A stretch of DNA of 64,000 nt from Variovorax gracilis (GTDB taxonomy: Bacteria > Pseudomonadota > Gammaproteobacteria > Burkholderiales > Burkholderiaceae_C). The notes beneath the pieces were generated by a model. It was not told where the DNA came from, ran no database searches, and worked only from the letters and a program-made list of their open reading frames with translations. This document shows, piece after piece, positions 1 through 7,776 of this stretch. Where the stretch lies: assembly GCF_030317115.1 (NCBI RefSeq), contig NZ_JASZYF010000009.1, positions 186,001-250,000 of the forward strand, written 5' to 3'. Made by a program: the position numbers and the translations under genes. Position 1 is the first letter of the stretch. Each line of letters starts with the position of its first letter.

Positions 1-1271
1 GTCGGCAGGATGTCCGCGCCGAAGCGACCGTCGAGGATCATGCCGGCGTCCGGGCCGGATCTCTCGGCCAGTGCGACGCGGCGAGCACCTTCGGCCACCA
101 GCCGCTTGAACGTCTCGACGCTTCGCGGCTCGGCGCCATGCTGCGCTGCAAGCTCGTCGAGCTGCACGCGGTGGTCGAAGGCGAGGATGCCGAGTTCGTT
201 CCATCGACGCATCCGCGTCGTCACGCGATGGAGGTGCTCCAGATGCGTGTCCTCGCGAAGCCGACGCGTGTGCGAGCCCTGCGCAAGAAAATGCCGCAGC
301 TCTTCCCAACTCGCCATGGCCGGCGCACAGCCGTGGCGCGACACCACCAACGCGCCACACGCATTGGCATAGGTGCAGCAGCGCTCCAAGGGCTCGTCCT
401 TGAGCCAACCGCGCAGGAAGCCCGCCATGAAGGCGTCGCCTGCCCCCAGCACGTTGTAGACATCGACCGGGAAACCGGGCCCGCGCAAGCCGTCGTCCAA
501 GTGATCGGGAATCGCGCCATCGAAAACCAGGCAGCCCATCGGCCCGCGCTTCATCACGATCGTGCCGTCGGTGAGCGATCGCAGGCGTCGGACGGCCGTC
601 AGCGTGTCCGAGCTGCCGCCGGCGATGTGGATTTCCTCCTCGGTGCCGACCACCAGATCGCATGACGGGATCACCGTCTGGAAATGCGCGCTGACCTGAT
701 CGGACGGTACGAAGCGCTGCTCGCCCATCCCGGGACCGGTCAGGCCCCAGAGCACCGGGCGGTAGTCGATGTCGAGCACCACGCGTGTCTCGCTGGCTAT
801 TGCATGTTGGATCGCCGTGCGGCATGCCTGATAGGTCTGCGGTTGCGACAGGTGCGTGCCCGAGAGCAGCAGGGCGGTGGCGGAGGCGATGTGGCCGGGC
901 GTGACGTCGGCCTCCTCGATCGCCATGTCGGCGCAGTGGTCGCGATAGAAGACGAGCGGAAAGGTCTCGCGGTCCTGTATGCCGAGGAAAACCAGCGCCG
1001 TCAGCCGACGCAGATCGGTCTTCACATGGCTGACGTCCACGCCTTCCGCGGCCAGCGTCTCGCGCACGAAGCGACCGTTGTGCTCGTCGCCCACTCTCGT
1101 GAGCATCGAAGGCTTGAGGCCCAGCCTGGCCACGCCGACCGCCGTGTTGGCGGGCGACCCGCCCAGGTACTTGGTAAAGCTCTGCATGTCCTCCAGCCGG
1201 CCGCCGATCTGCTCGCCGTAGAGATCGACCGCGGCCCGGCCCATGCAGACGACGTCGAATGGTCTTGTCAT
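1..1271 (-). CDS. iolC: 5-dehydro-2-deoxygluconokinase with C-terminal DUF2090 domain (partial)
   Basis: Kinase of myo-inositol catabolism, phosphorylating 5-dehydro-2-deoxy-D-gluconate in the cytoplasm. Translating the minus strand from the ATG at 1271 gives about 423 codons with no stop before the window edge, so the C-terminus is missing. The N-terminal part is PfkB-like: MGRAAVDLYGEQIGG at the start, a GGSPANTAVGVARLG sugar-binding stretch, and the phosphate-site motif VLGAGDAFMAGF near residue 275. From about residue 325 a second domain begins (FDHRVQLDEL, DGRFGADIL), matching the DUF2090 domain fused to IolC in many proteobacteria. The start overlaps the stop of the RpiR regulator by ATGA, so the two are one transcript. 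Other iol genes probably lie outside the window. Confidence 0.88.
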   Translation of the reverse strand, partial: MTRPFDVVCMGRAAVDLYGEQIGGRLEDMQSFTKYLGGSPANTAVGVARLGLKPSMLTRVGDEHNGRFVRETLAAEGVDVSHVKTDLRRLTALVFLGIQDRETFPLVFYRDHCADMAIEEADVTPGHIASATALLLSGTHLSQPQTYQACRTAIQHAIASETRVVLDIDYRPVLWGLTGPGMGEQRFVPSDQVSAHFQTVIPSCDLVVGTEEEIHIAGGSSDTLTAVRRLRSLTDGTIVMKRGPMGCLVFDGAIPDHLDDGLRGPGFPVDVYNVLGAGDAFMAGFLRGWLKDEPLERCCTYANACGALVVSRHGCAPAMASWEELRHFLAQGSHTRRLREDTHLEHLHRVTTRMRRWNELGILAFDHRVQLDELAAQHGAEPRSVETFKRLVAEGARRVALAERSGPDAGMILDGRFGADILP

Positions 1272-2140
1272 GACGGCTTCCTGGCCGCGGGCGTCTTGCG
1301 GGCCCGCTGATGGCTGGCCTGCTCGGCCAGGAGATGCCCGGTGCTGACGACCAGCGCCTGCGCCAGGCACAGTGGCGCCACCAGGGAGCGGAAGGGCTTC
1401 GACGAATCGTCGGCCAGCTCGAAGCAGACCTTGGCGGACGCCTTCAATGGCGACAGCGGGCCATCGGTGATCGCGACCACCGCGGTGCCCCGGGCGCTGG
1501 CGGCCTGCGCCGCATCGAGTACCTCTGGCGAGTAGTTGCGAAAGCTGGCGACGAGCAGCACGTCGCCAGGCGCCACGGCACGCAGGCTCTCGCGCAGCAT
1601 GCCGCCGGCACCGTCGAGCAAGTGCGTGCGCAGTTCCAGTTGACTGAGCGCGTAGGCGAGGTAGCCGGCGACCGGAAAGGCCCGCCGCTGCGCCAGCACA
1701 TGGATATGCGGCGCGTTGGCAATTAGCTTGACGGCCTTCGTGAGATCGGCTTCGTGAATCATTTCTTCCAGTTGGCCCAGCTCGCCGACCGAGTCCATCG
1801 CCAGTTGGTGCAGCACGCTGCCGGGCGCGCGTGCCCCATTGGTTTGCTGGCGGCGCATCTCGACGATGCGCTCGCGGTAGCTCGACGACCGCTCCACCAG
1901 ATGGCCACGAAAAACCTGCTGCATCTCGGAGAAACCGCCGTAACCCACCGCGTTCGCGAAGCGGATCATGGCGGAAGGCTGGACCTCGGCAGCCTCTGCA
2001 ATCGCCGCCACCGTACCCAGGGCGAGGTCGTCCGGCCGCTCCAGTGCGTGACGGGCAATGCGCTGGAGCTGCTTCGACATGCCGGGGTAGGCCTGCGCGA
2101 TCCGGTTCTTCAGCTGCTCGTAGGTGGCGATCGGATCCAT
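1268..2140 (-). CDS. RpiR-family (HTH plus SIS) transcriptional regulator
   Basis: A 290-residue regulator with an N-terminal helix-turn-helix of the RpiR type (about residues 5-80, with LALGTVAAIAEAAEVQPSAM and IRFANAVGYGGFSEMQ) and a C-terminal SIS sugar-phosphate-binding domain (about 125-265, with IHVLAQRRAFPVAGYLAYAL). Such proteins sense phosphosugars. Its ATGA coupling to iolC suggests that an inositol-pathway intermediate is the ligand, and that it controls the iol genes and perhaps the divergent ABC operon. Two palindromes lie just upstream of its start at 2152-2195. The family assignment is firm; ligand and targets are inferred from position. Confidence 0.9.
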   Translation of the reverse strand: MDPIATYEQLKNRIAQAYPGMSKQLQRIARHALERPDDLALGTVAAIAEAAEVQPSAMIRFANAVGYGGFSEMQQVFRGHLVERSSSYRERIVEMRRQQTNGARAPGSVLHQLAMDSVGELGQLEEMIHEADLTKAVKLIANAPHIHVLAQRRAFPVAGYLAYALSQLELRTHLLDGAGGMLRESLRAVAPGDVLLVASFRNYSPEVLDAAQAASARGTAVVAITDGPLSPLKASAKVCFELADDSSKPFRSLVAPLCLAQALVVSTGHLLAEQASHQRARKTPAARKPS

Positions 2141-2151
2141 GTCGAAAAAAT

Positions 2152-2195
2152 AGAATGAATGTTCTTGAACGTTTCGATATTAGAACGTACATTCT
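2152..2195. promoter_or_regulatory. Paired palindromes in the regulator/ABC operon divergent region
   Basis: AGAATGAATGTTCT (2152-2165) and AGAACGTACATTCT (2182-2195) are each imperfect palindromes with AGAA...TTCT ends. They are also near inverted repeats of each other, and start 30 bp apart, about three helical turns. They lie between the RpiR-type regulator (start 2140) and the divergent livM-like gene (start 2239). The most likely role is the operator for the adjacent regulator. Confidence 0.6.
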
Positions 2196-2238
2196 GTTTT
2201 GTCCAACGACATTTCAAGAACCCGGAGACAAGCTTTTC

Positions 2239-3285
2239 ATGCAACTCGCCGCTGGTCGCGCCGCAGTCTTTCCTGCGCCCATGGTCTTCGTGCTCGGCTT
2301 TCTGCTGTCCACGCCGCTGTGGATCGCGCAGGTCGGGCTGTATCAGTACCTGGCGCTCGAAATCATGATCTGGATGATGTTCGCGCTGGGCTACAACCTG
2401 CTGCTCGGCTTCACTGGCTTGCCGTCCTTCGGACATGGCGCGTACTTCGGCATCGGGGCCTATGCCTTCGGCCTGCTGCAGCTCAAGGTGTGGGCGAACC
2501 TGTGGTTCGACTTGATGGGCGCGGTGCTGGTCGCCGCGATCATGGGCGCGCTGGTCGCGTTGTTCATCTCGCACCGGCGCGGCATCTACTACGCCTTGCT
2601 CACCATCGCCTTCGGCCAGGTGTTCTGGTTCATCGCCAACAAATGGCACACGGTGACGGGCGGGGAGGACGGCTTGCTCAACATCCGGCGGCTGCCGGTG
2701 GACCTGGGCTTCGCGTCCTTCAGTCTCACCAGCAACAACGCACTGTTCTATTTCTGCCTCGCCGTCTTCGCCGTGGTGCTCGTCGCACTGTGGCGGCTGG
2801 TGCATTCGCCGCTCGGCCGCGTGCTGAGCGCGATCAAGCAGAACGAGACCCGCGCCGCCTTCGTGGGCTACAACGTCTGGTTCTACAAGTGGCTGGCCTT
2901 CACCTTGTCGGCGGGTGTGGCCGGGCTGGCGGGCGCGCTGTTCGCGATGGCGCAGCAGTCGGCATACCCGAACGTGATGAGCCTGCACAACTCGGGCTTC
3001 GTCGTGATGATGGTGCTCGTCGGCGGCGGACTCGTGAGCTTCTGGGGACCACTGATCGGCGCTGCCTTCTTCATCCTCGCGCGCGACCTGCTGGGCGTCT
3101 ACACGGAAACCTGGCTGCTCTGGTATGGGCTGATCTTCATGGCCATGGTGATCTTCAAGCCCGACGGCATCGCTGGCATCTGGCAGGCGTGGCGGCAGCG
3201 CGTATCCGCCAGCCGCCGGGCGTTGGCCGCCGGCGCGGCGGTATCGGCGGCGTTGACTCAGCGAGGTGCGGATGAAGCTGTTTGA
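2239..3285 (+). CDS. Branched-chain amino-acid-type ABC transporter permease (LivM family)
   Basis: A 348-residue inner-membrane permease with roughly nine to ten hydrophobic segments. It shows the LivM hallmark GYNLLLGFTGLPSFGHGAYF near residue 55 and the later YALLTIAFGQVFWFI and SALKQNE-like (SAIKQNETRAAFVGYN) cytoplasmic loop. The start at 2239 is chosen because GGAG lies about 11 nt upstream and the hydrophobic N-terminus begins here; the open frame extends further upstream through the operator region. It overlaps the next ATPase gene by 14 nt. Members of this HAAT family carry branched-chain amino acids, urea, amides or aromatic acids, so the substrate is unknown. No LivH-type partner permease and no binding protein is present in this operon. 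Confidence 0.88.
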   Translation: MQLAAGRAAVFPAPMVFVLGFLLSTPLWIAQVGLYQYLALEIMIWMMFALGYNLLLGFTGLPSFGHGAYFGIGAYAFGLLQLKVWANLWFDLMGAVLVAAIMGALVALFISHRRGIYYALLTIAFGQVFWFIANKWHTVTGGEDGLLNIRRLPVDLGFASFSLTSNNALFYFCLAVFAVVLVALWRLVHSPLGRVLSAIKQNETRAAFVGYNVWFYKWLAFTLSAGVAGLAGALFAMAQQSAYPNVMSLHNSGFVVMMVLVGGGLVSFWGPLIGAAFFILARDLLGVYTETWLLWYGLIFMAMVIFKPDGIAGIWQAWRQRVSASRRALAAGAAVSAALTQRGADEAV

Positions 3286-4015
3286 AGCCACAGGCCTTTC
3301 CAAGCGCTTCGGCGACCAGGTGGTGCTGGAGGACATCACGCTCGACTGCGAGGAGGGTGAACTCGTCGGCATCATGGGCCCGAACGGCGCCGGCAAGACC
3401 ACCTGCTTCAACGTGCTCACGGGTCGCTACAAGCCCGACCGCGGCACAGTTCGATTTGCAGGCGAGGACATCACGGGTCTCGCGCCGCGCGAGATCGCGC
3501 GCCGAGGCATCTCGCGCTCGTTCCAGATCATGAATCTGTTCGACGACTACTCCGCCCTGGACAACGTGCTGATCGCAACGCCGCACGTGCGCAAGCAAGG
3601 CTTCAATCCCTGGCGAGACCTCGGGGCGGACAGCACCGCGCAGGACCTGGCGGCGACAGTGCTCGACAGCGTGGGGCTGGCGGGCAAGGAGCGGGCGCAG
3701 GCCAGGAGCCTGTCCTACGGGGAACGCCGGGCACTGGAGATCGGCGTTGCGCTGGCGGCCGAGCCGCGCATGCTCTTCCTGGACGAGCCGACGGCCGGCC
3801 TCGGTGCGGAAGGCACCGCACGCCTTGCGGAACTGGTGGCGCGCTTGAGGAGCCGCCTGACGATCATGATCATCGAGCACGACATGAAGTTTCTCTTCGG
3901 GCTGGCCGACCGGATCTCTGTCATCCATTGGGGCCAGGTCATCGCGCAGGGCACGCCTGACGCGTTGAGACAGAACGAATGGGTCGCGCGCTCCAACCTG
4001 GGGATGCTGGCATGA
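3272..4015 (+). CDS. ABC transporter ATP-binding protein (LivG family)
   Basis: A 247-residue cytoplasmic ATPase that would energise the adjacent permease. It has Walker A GPNGAGKTT (near residue 35), a LivG-type signature LSYGERRALEIGVAL, Walker B MLFLDEPTAGL and the switch histidine in IIEHDMKFLF. The ATG at 3272 is preferred over an in-frame GTG at 3266 because GAGG at 3263-3266 then sits at proper distance. It overlaps the permease gene at its 5' end and the next ATPase by ATGA at its 3' end, so the operon is translationally coupled. Confidence 0.9.
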   Translation: MKLFEATGLSKRFGDQVVLEDITLDCEEGELVGIMGPNGAGKTTCFNVLTGRYKPDRGTVRFAGEDITGLAPREIARRGISRSFQIMNLFDDYSALDNVLIATPHVRKQGFNPWRDLGADSTAQDLAATVLDSVGLAGKERAQARSLSYGERRALEIGVALAAEPRMLFLDEPTAGLGAEGTARLAELVARLRSRLTIMIIEHDMKFLFGLADRISVIHWGQVIAQGTPDALRQNEWVARSNLGMLA

Positions 4016-4764
4016 GCGCCGTGGCGATGTCACGCGTCGCTGCTCCAGGGCAGGCGGCGCAGCCTGCGCTGCTTTCCATCGAGCATATCGACACCTACTA
4101 CGGCGAGACGCAGGTGCTGTTCGACGTCTCGCTGCACGTGGGCTCGGGCGAGGTCGTGGCGCTGCTGGGCCCGAACGGTGCGGGCAAGACCACGACGCTG
4201 CGCTCGATTCTCGGCCTCACGCCGGGTCGCGTGGGAACGATCCGCTTCGACGGCCGCGATATCACGCATGCCTCGACCCATGAGATCGCGCGCTGCGGAG
4301 TCGGCTGGGTACCGGACGACCGGCGCATCTTCCCGACCCTCACCGTGGCGCGCAACCTTGCCATCGCGCGCAAGAAGTCGCGCTTTCGCGCGTGGACCGA
4401 GAAGGAGTGCTTCGAGATCTTCAGCGCGCTCGAATACCTCATGCACCGCGAATGCGAGAACCTCTCCGGCGGCGAAATGCAGATGGTCGCCATCTCGCGT
4501 GCCTTGCTCGGTTCACCCGGGCTGGTGCTTTTCGACGAGCCGAGCCAAGGCCTCGCGCCGAAGGTGGTGCAGGACGTGATGAAGACCATCACGCGGCTGA
4601 AGGCCGAAGGCGTCTCGGTCCTGGTGGTCGAGCAGAACGTGCAGAGTGCGCTCGAAGTCGCCGACCGCGTCTATGTGATGAACCTTGGCACCATCGTCCA
4701 CGAAGGTCCGGCTGATGCGTTGCGGCGCGACGCGTCGCTGCGGCGCCAACTGCTGGGAGTGTGA
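4012..4764 (+). CDS. ABC transporter ATP-binding protein (LivF family)
   Basis: A 250-residue second ATPase of the Liv-type transporter. It carries Walker A GPNGAGKTT, the signature NLSGGEMQMVAISRAL, Walker B GLVLFDEPSQGLAP and switch histidine region VLVVEQNVQSAL (typical of LivF, with Gln in place of His). The ATG at 4012 overlaps the previous stop as ATGA; an upstream in-frame ATG at 3979 would add 11 residues and is less likely. LivG and LivF normally form a heterodimer under LivH and LivM, but here only the LivM-type permease is adjacent. Confidence 0.9.
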   Translation: MSAVAMSRVAAPGQAAQPALLSIEHIDTYYGETQVLFDVSLHVGSGEVVALLGPNGAGKTTTLRSILGLTPGRVGTIRFDGRDITHASTHEIARCGVGWVPDDRRIFPTLTVARNLAIARKKSRFRAWTEKECFEIFSALEYLMHRECENLSGGEMQMVAISRALLGSPGLVLFDEPSQGLAPKVVQDVMKTITRLKAEGVSVLVVEQNVQSALEVADRVYVMNLGTIVHEGPADALRRDASLRRQLLGV

Positions 4765-4769
4765 ATACG

Positions 4770-5396
4770 ATGGGCGCACCGCTTCTGCAGGTCGAACGGG
4801 TCGGCAAGCAATACACCCGTGGACTGATCCGTCCGCAGGTCACTTTCTCGCTGGCGGCCGATTTCGAGGTGACCGAGCCCTCCGTCGTGGGTGTGCTGGG
4901 GCCCAACGGTTCAGGCAAGACGACGCTGTTCGAACTCATCACCGGCAGCAACCACCCCGACGCCGGTCAGGTGCTGGTCAACGGTCAGGATATTCATCAG
5001 GTGCGCACGCGCGAGCGGGACCGGCTGGCGATCCACTACCACCAGTCCTATCAGGTGCGCTCTTTCCAGCGCAAGCGGCCGAACTTCATGCTCGAGCACG
5101 CCGCCAGCGATTCACCGCTCGTGCATCTCTTTGATGAGCCGCAGTTCAACACGCAGGACGGCTACATCGGCTTCATGCTGGAGTTCTTCAAGAAACTCCG
5201 TGGTGCGGGCCGCGTGGTGTTCTTGTGCCTCCACCCGAACGAGCCGTATCACATCGACATCCTGCGCGAGAGTTGCGAGCGATTCATCTTCGTGCAGAAG
5301 GGCGTGGTGACGCAGCTGCCGAGCTTCGCGGCGCTGCTGGGGGACGAACGCGTGAGGGCCTACCTGGGGGCACTCGCGCCCACGCGCGAGCGATAG
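4770..5396 (+). CDS. Degenerate ABC-type ATPase lacking the signature motif
   Basis: A 208-residue protein encoded right after livF. It has Walker A GPNGSGKTT (near residue 45), a Q-loop-like YHQSYQVRSF, a Walker B VHLFDEP and a possible switch histidine in FLCLHPNEPY. The helical subdomain is shortened and no LSGGQ-type signature is visible between the Q-loop and Walker B, so it could not form a standard nucleotide sandwich on its own. The ATG at 4770 has GGGAG upstream; a GTG at 4761 overlaps the livF stop and is the alternative start. It may pair with LivG or LivF, regulate them, or act elsewhere. The role is unknown. Confidence 0.7.
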   Translation: MGAPLLQVERVGKQYTRGLIRPQVTFSLAADFEVTEPSVVGVLGPNGSGKTTLFELITGSNHPDAGQVLVNGQDIHQVRTRERDRLAIHYHQSYQVRSFQRKRPNFMLEHAASDSPLVHLFDEPQFNTQDGYIGFMLEFFKKLRGAGRVVFLCLHPNEPYHIDILRESCERFIFVQKGVVTQLPSFAALLGDERVRAYLGALAPTRER

Positions 5397-5408
5397 GTTC
5401 GGCGCGAC

Positions 5409-6023
5409 CTAAAGGACGAACTGCGTCACCGTGATGTAGTGGCAGAGCGTGCCGCCCAGAACGAACAAATGCCAGGTACCGTGCGCATGCCGCCAACCGC
5501 GAGGATTTCGATAGAACACGGTGCCCGCCGAGTACAGGGCGGCGCCGACCATCAGCCAGGCCAGTCCTTCTCCGTCGAGCCGCGCGATCAGCGGCGCGCC
5601 GACCAGGGCACCGAGCCAGCCCATCCCCATGTAGAGAAGAAGCGACGTCTTCGGTGGCTCGCCGGGGCGCAGTTCGCGACCGATGCCGAAGATGGCCGCA
5701 CTCCAGATCGCCGCCAACAGCGCCCATCCCCACGCACCTTGCAGAGTGACCAGCGCGAAGGGCGTGTAACTCCCGGCGATGAGCAGGTAGATCGCGCAAT
5801 GGTCCATCCGCTGCCAGAACAGCTTCACGCGGCCGCGCGTGCTGTGGAAGAGCGTCGATGCCGCATAGAGCGTCATCATCGAGACTGCGAACACCACCGC
5901 GCTGGCAGTCTTCGCCGGGTCGCCGTCCGGCATCGTCTTCGTCAGCAACGCAGCCGAACCCGCCGTTGCCAGCAGGAGGCCGAGCAGGTGGCTGTATCCG
6001 TTGAATCGTTCGCCGTGGTACAT
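5409..6023 (-). CDS. Hemolysin III / PAQR-family membrane protein
   Basis: A 204-residue membrane protein of the HlyIII (PAQR-related) family with about seven transmembrane segments. The conserved putative metal ligands are visible: SxxxFH in AASTLFHST, the Asp of RMDHCAIYLLIAGSYTP, and the C-terminal HAHGTWHLFVLGG stretch followed by CHY. The start at ATG 6023 (MYHGERFNGYSHLLG) fits the family N-terminus; an upstream GTG at 6155 would add 44 residues that are not hydrophobic. It is convergent with the Liv-type operon. The family name is historical and does not prove haemolytic activity; a housekeeping membrane hydrolase-like role is as likely. Confidence 0.88.
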   Translation of the reverse strand: MYHGERFNGYSHLLGLLLATAGSAALLTKTMPDGDPAKTASAVVFAVSMMTLYAASTLFHSTRGRVKLFWQRMDHCAIYLLIAGSYTPFALVTLQGAWGWALLAAIWSAAIFGIGRELRPGEPPKTSLLLYMGMGWLGALVGAPLIARLDGEGLAWLMVGAALYSAGTVFYRNPRGWRHAHGTWHLFVLGGTLCHYITVTQFVL

Positions 6024-6189
6024 GGTGGCCGCCGAGTCAGGTTGATGAGAGATGTCGAGTGGGCCGAAGCATTGCTGCAGCCTGATGACATGAGACCCGA
6101 AGACGCCTCGTCGCGCATCAACCGTTGGCGCTGGCGAATCGGCCAGCAGGGGCACCGGTGGCGCGTCTATCTCTGCCCATCGACAGACG

Positions 6190-6399
6190 TCACCGGCGGT
6201 CGCCGTAGACCATCAGAAGTTGGCCGGCCGAGGAATTCTTCTCATTTCCGACCGGATCGGCATCTTCGTCTTCATTCCCGGGCCCTGTTGGGCGCACAGA
6301 CCGTTGCGGTGGAGCTTCGACGTCCTGCGGAAACCGGAATGCGCTGAGATGGCGCGCCAGCGTGGGCTCGAAGTCGGGTTGGGGCATGGCGAGCGGCAT
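6190..6399 (-). CDS. Hypothetical small protein (69 residues)
   Basis: A short frame starting at the ATG at 6399, with a strong AAAGGAG ribosome site 8 nt upstream on the minus strand. The product is proline- and acid-rich in its middle part (RPTGPGNEDEDADPV), with no membrane segment or signal peptide, and ends in GQLLMVYGDRR. I recognise no family. The good ribosome site and isolated position between hly-III and the crotonase gene support it as a real gene. The coding evidence is otherwise weak. Confidence 0.45.
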   Translation of the reverse strand: MPLAMPQPDFEPTLARHLSAFRFPQDVEAPPQRSVRPTGPGNEDEDADPVGNEKNSSAGQLLMVYGDRR

Positions 6400-6614
6400 G
6401 GTGTGTACTCCTTTTTGCCTTTGCGAGCACCTTAGGCCCGTGATCGGCTTGCCGTTGTAGGAGCCCGACGCCGCGCAACGACGCGACGGCTGATTTGCGC
6501 CTTCCGAAGGTCCTACGAAATCGCGTTCTTGTCCGCTGCGTCGTACAACGCTTTGCGCCAAACGGCCGTCTGAAGTGAAATCGACCGCTGATGCCAGACA
6601 CAAGAGGAGACGTC

Positions 6615-7556
6615 ATGCCGGCCTTCAACACCGTCCTCGTCGACAGGGACTCGCAGCATCCGCGCATCGCGCGCCTGTTGCTCAACCGCCCCGACAAGCT
6701 CAATGCCATCGCCGACACGACGCCGTCGGACATCCGGCGGGCGGTCGAATGGGCGCAGGCCGATGACGAGGTGCATGTCATCGTGGTCGAGGGTGCCGGC
6801 CGTGCTTTCTGCGCCGGCTATGACCTGGGTGAGTACGCCGAGGGCAAGGGTTTCGCCGGCGCCGCCGACCACCCGTGCCGACAGGAAAAGACGCCCTGGG
6901 ACCCGATGCTCGACTACGCAGCGATGAAGGCCAACACCGACGACTTCATGTCGTTGTGGCGCTGCACCAAGCCCACCATCGCCAAGGTGCACGGCTACGC
7001 CGTGGCGGGCGGCAGCGACATCGCCCTGTGCTGCGACCTGCTCGTGATGGCGGACGACGCGAGGATCGGCTACATGCCCACGCGCGTCTGGGGCTGCCCC
7101 ACCACCGCGATGTGGACCTACCGGCTGGGCGCGATGCGTGCCAAGCAACTCATGTTCACCGGCGACACCATCACCGGCACGCAGGCCGCCGATTGGGGAC
7201 TTGCCAATTTCTCCGCGCCCGCGGAACGTCTCGACGAAGCCACGCTGCAACTCGCCCGGCGCATCTCGGGCGTGCCGCGTTCGCAGTTGATGATGCACAA
7301 GCTCGTCGTGAACCAGGTCTGGCAATCGATGGGACTGGAGCAGTCGCAGATGTTCGCGACCGTGTTCGACGGCATCACGCGCCACAACCCCGAGGGCCTG
7401 TGGTTCCGCCGCCATGCGGAGGTGGAAGGCTTCAAGAGCGCCGTCGCGTGGCGCGACAGCGGCAGGCCGATTCCGGAAGGTGACGAGGCGAGGGCGCTGG
7501 TGGCGGATCTCGAAGCGCGGCTGGCCAGGGCCCGGGCGGCGCTCGACGGCGCATAG
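6615..7556 (+). CDS. Crotonase / enoyl-CoA hydratase-family protein
   Basis: A 313-residue crotonase-fold enzyme acting on acyl-CoA thioesters. The oxyanion-hole segments are present: AFCAGYDLGEY near residue 65 and HGYAVAGGSDIALCCD near residue 130. The usual catalytic glutamates of enoyl-CoA hydratase are not evident: the first region reads GGSDIAL and the second PTRVWGCPTTAMW. The exact reaction is therefore uncertain. The start at ATG 6615 has AGAGGAGA just upstream; an ATG at 6591 is weaker. It stands alone, convergent with the ybdD-like gene. Confidence 0.82.
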   Translation: MPAFNTVLVDRDSQHPRIARLLLNRPDKLNAIADTTPSDIRRAVEWAQADDEVHVIVVEGAGRAFCAGYDLGEYAEGKGFAGAADHPCRQEKTPWDPMLDYAAMKANTDDFMSLWRCTKPTIAKVHGYAVAGGSDIALCCDLLVMADDARIGYMPTRVWGCPTTAMWTYRLGAMRAKQLMFTGDTITGTQAADWGLANFSAPAERLDEATLQLARRISGVPRSQLMMHKLVVNQVWQSMGLEQSQMFATVFDGITRHNPEGLWFRRHAEVEGFKSAVAWRDSGRPIPEGDEARALVADLEARLARARAALDGA

Positions 7557-7557
7557 T

Positions 7558-7776
7558 TCAGCAGCAGCGCGCCCCGCCCTTGCCGTACCGGCGCTCGATC
7601 ACAAGTGCGCAATATTCGCTGCGCGACAGCACCGGCGCGCCCGGATGCAGCCCGGCCGCATGCGCCAGGTAGCGTTCGTAGTCCGGCATGCCGAAGACCT
7701 GCCGGCACACCGAGCAGAGGCTGCGGAGGTTCTGGCCCAGCCAGCGCTGTGCGCCCGCTTCGCATTCGTCGTTCAT
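7558..7776 (-). CDS. YbdD/YjiX-family small protein (CstA partner)
   Basis: A 72-residue protein with the composition and motifs of the YbdD/YjiX (DUF466) family: an aromatic-basic N-terminus (RWLGQNLRSL), FGMPDYERYLAH, and a C-terminal ALVIERRYGKGGARCC. Its ATG overlaps the cstA stop by ATGA, the usual linkage of this family with CstA/BtsT pyruvate transporters. It probably supports the transporter; the mechanism is not visible in the sequence. Confidence 0.9.
   Translation of the reverse strand: MNDECEAGAQRWLGQNLRSLCSVCRQVFGMPDYERYLAHAAGLHPGAPVLSRSEYCALVIERRYGKGGARCC

Noticed and set aside
1831..2238. 5' extension of the LivM-type gene by 136 codons
   Set aside because: It would run through the RpiR gene and the operator region; the extra residues are Arg/Pro-rich without membrane or signal character.
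2110..3420. Open frame of 436 codons antisense to the LivM-type permease
   Set aside because: No motif, and the permease frame is coupled to the downstream ATPases.
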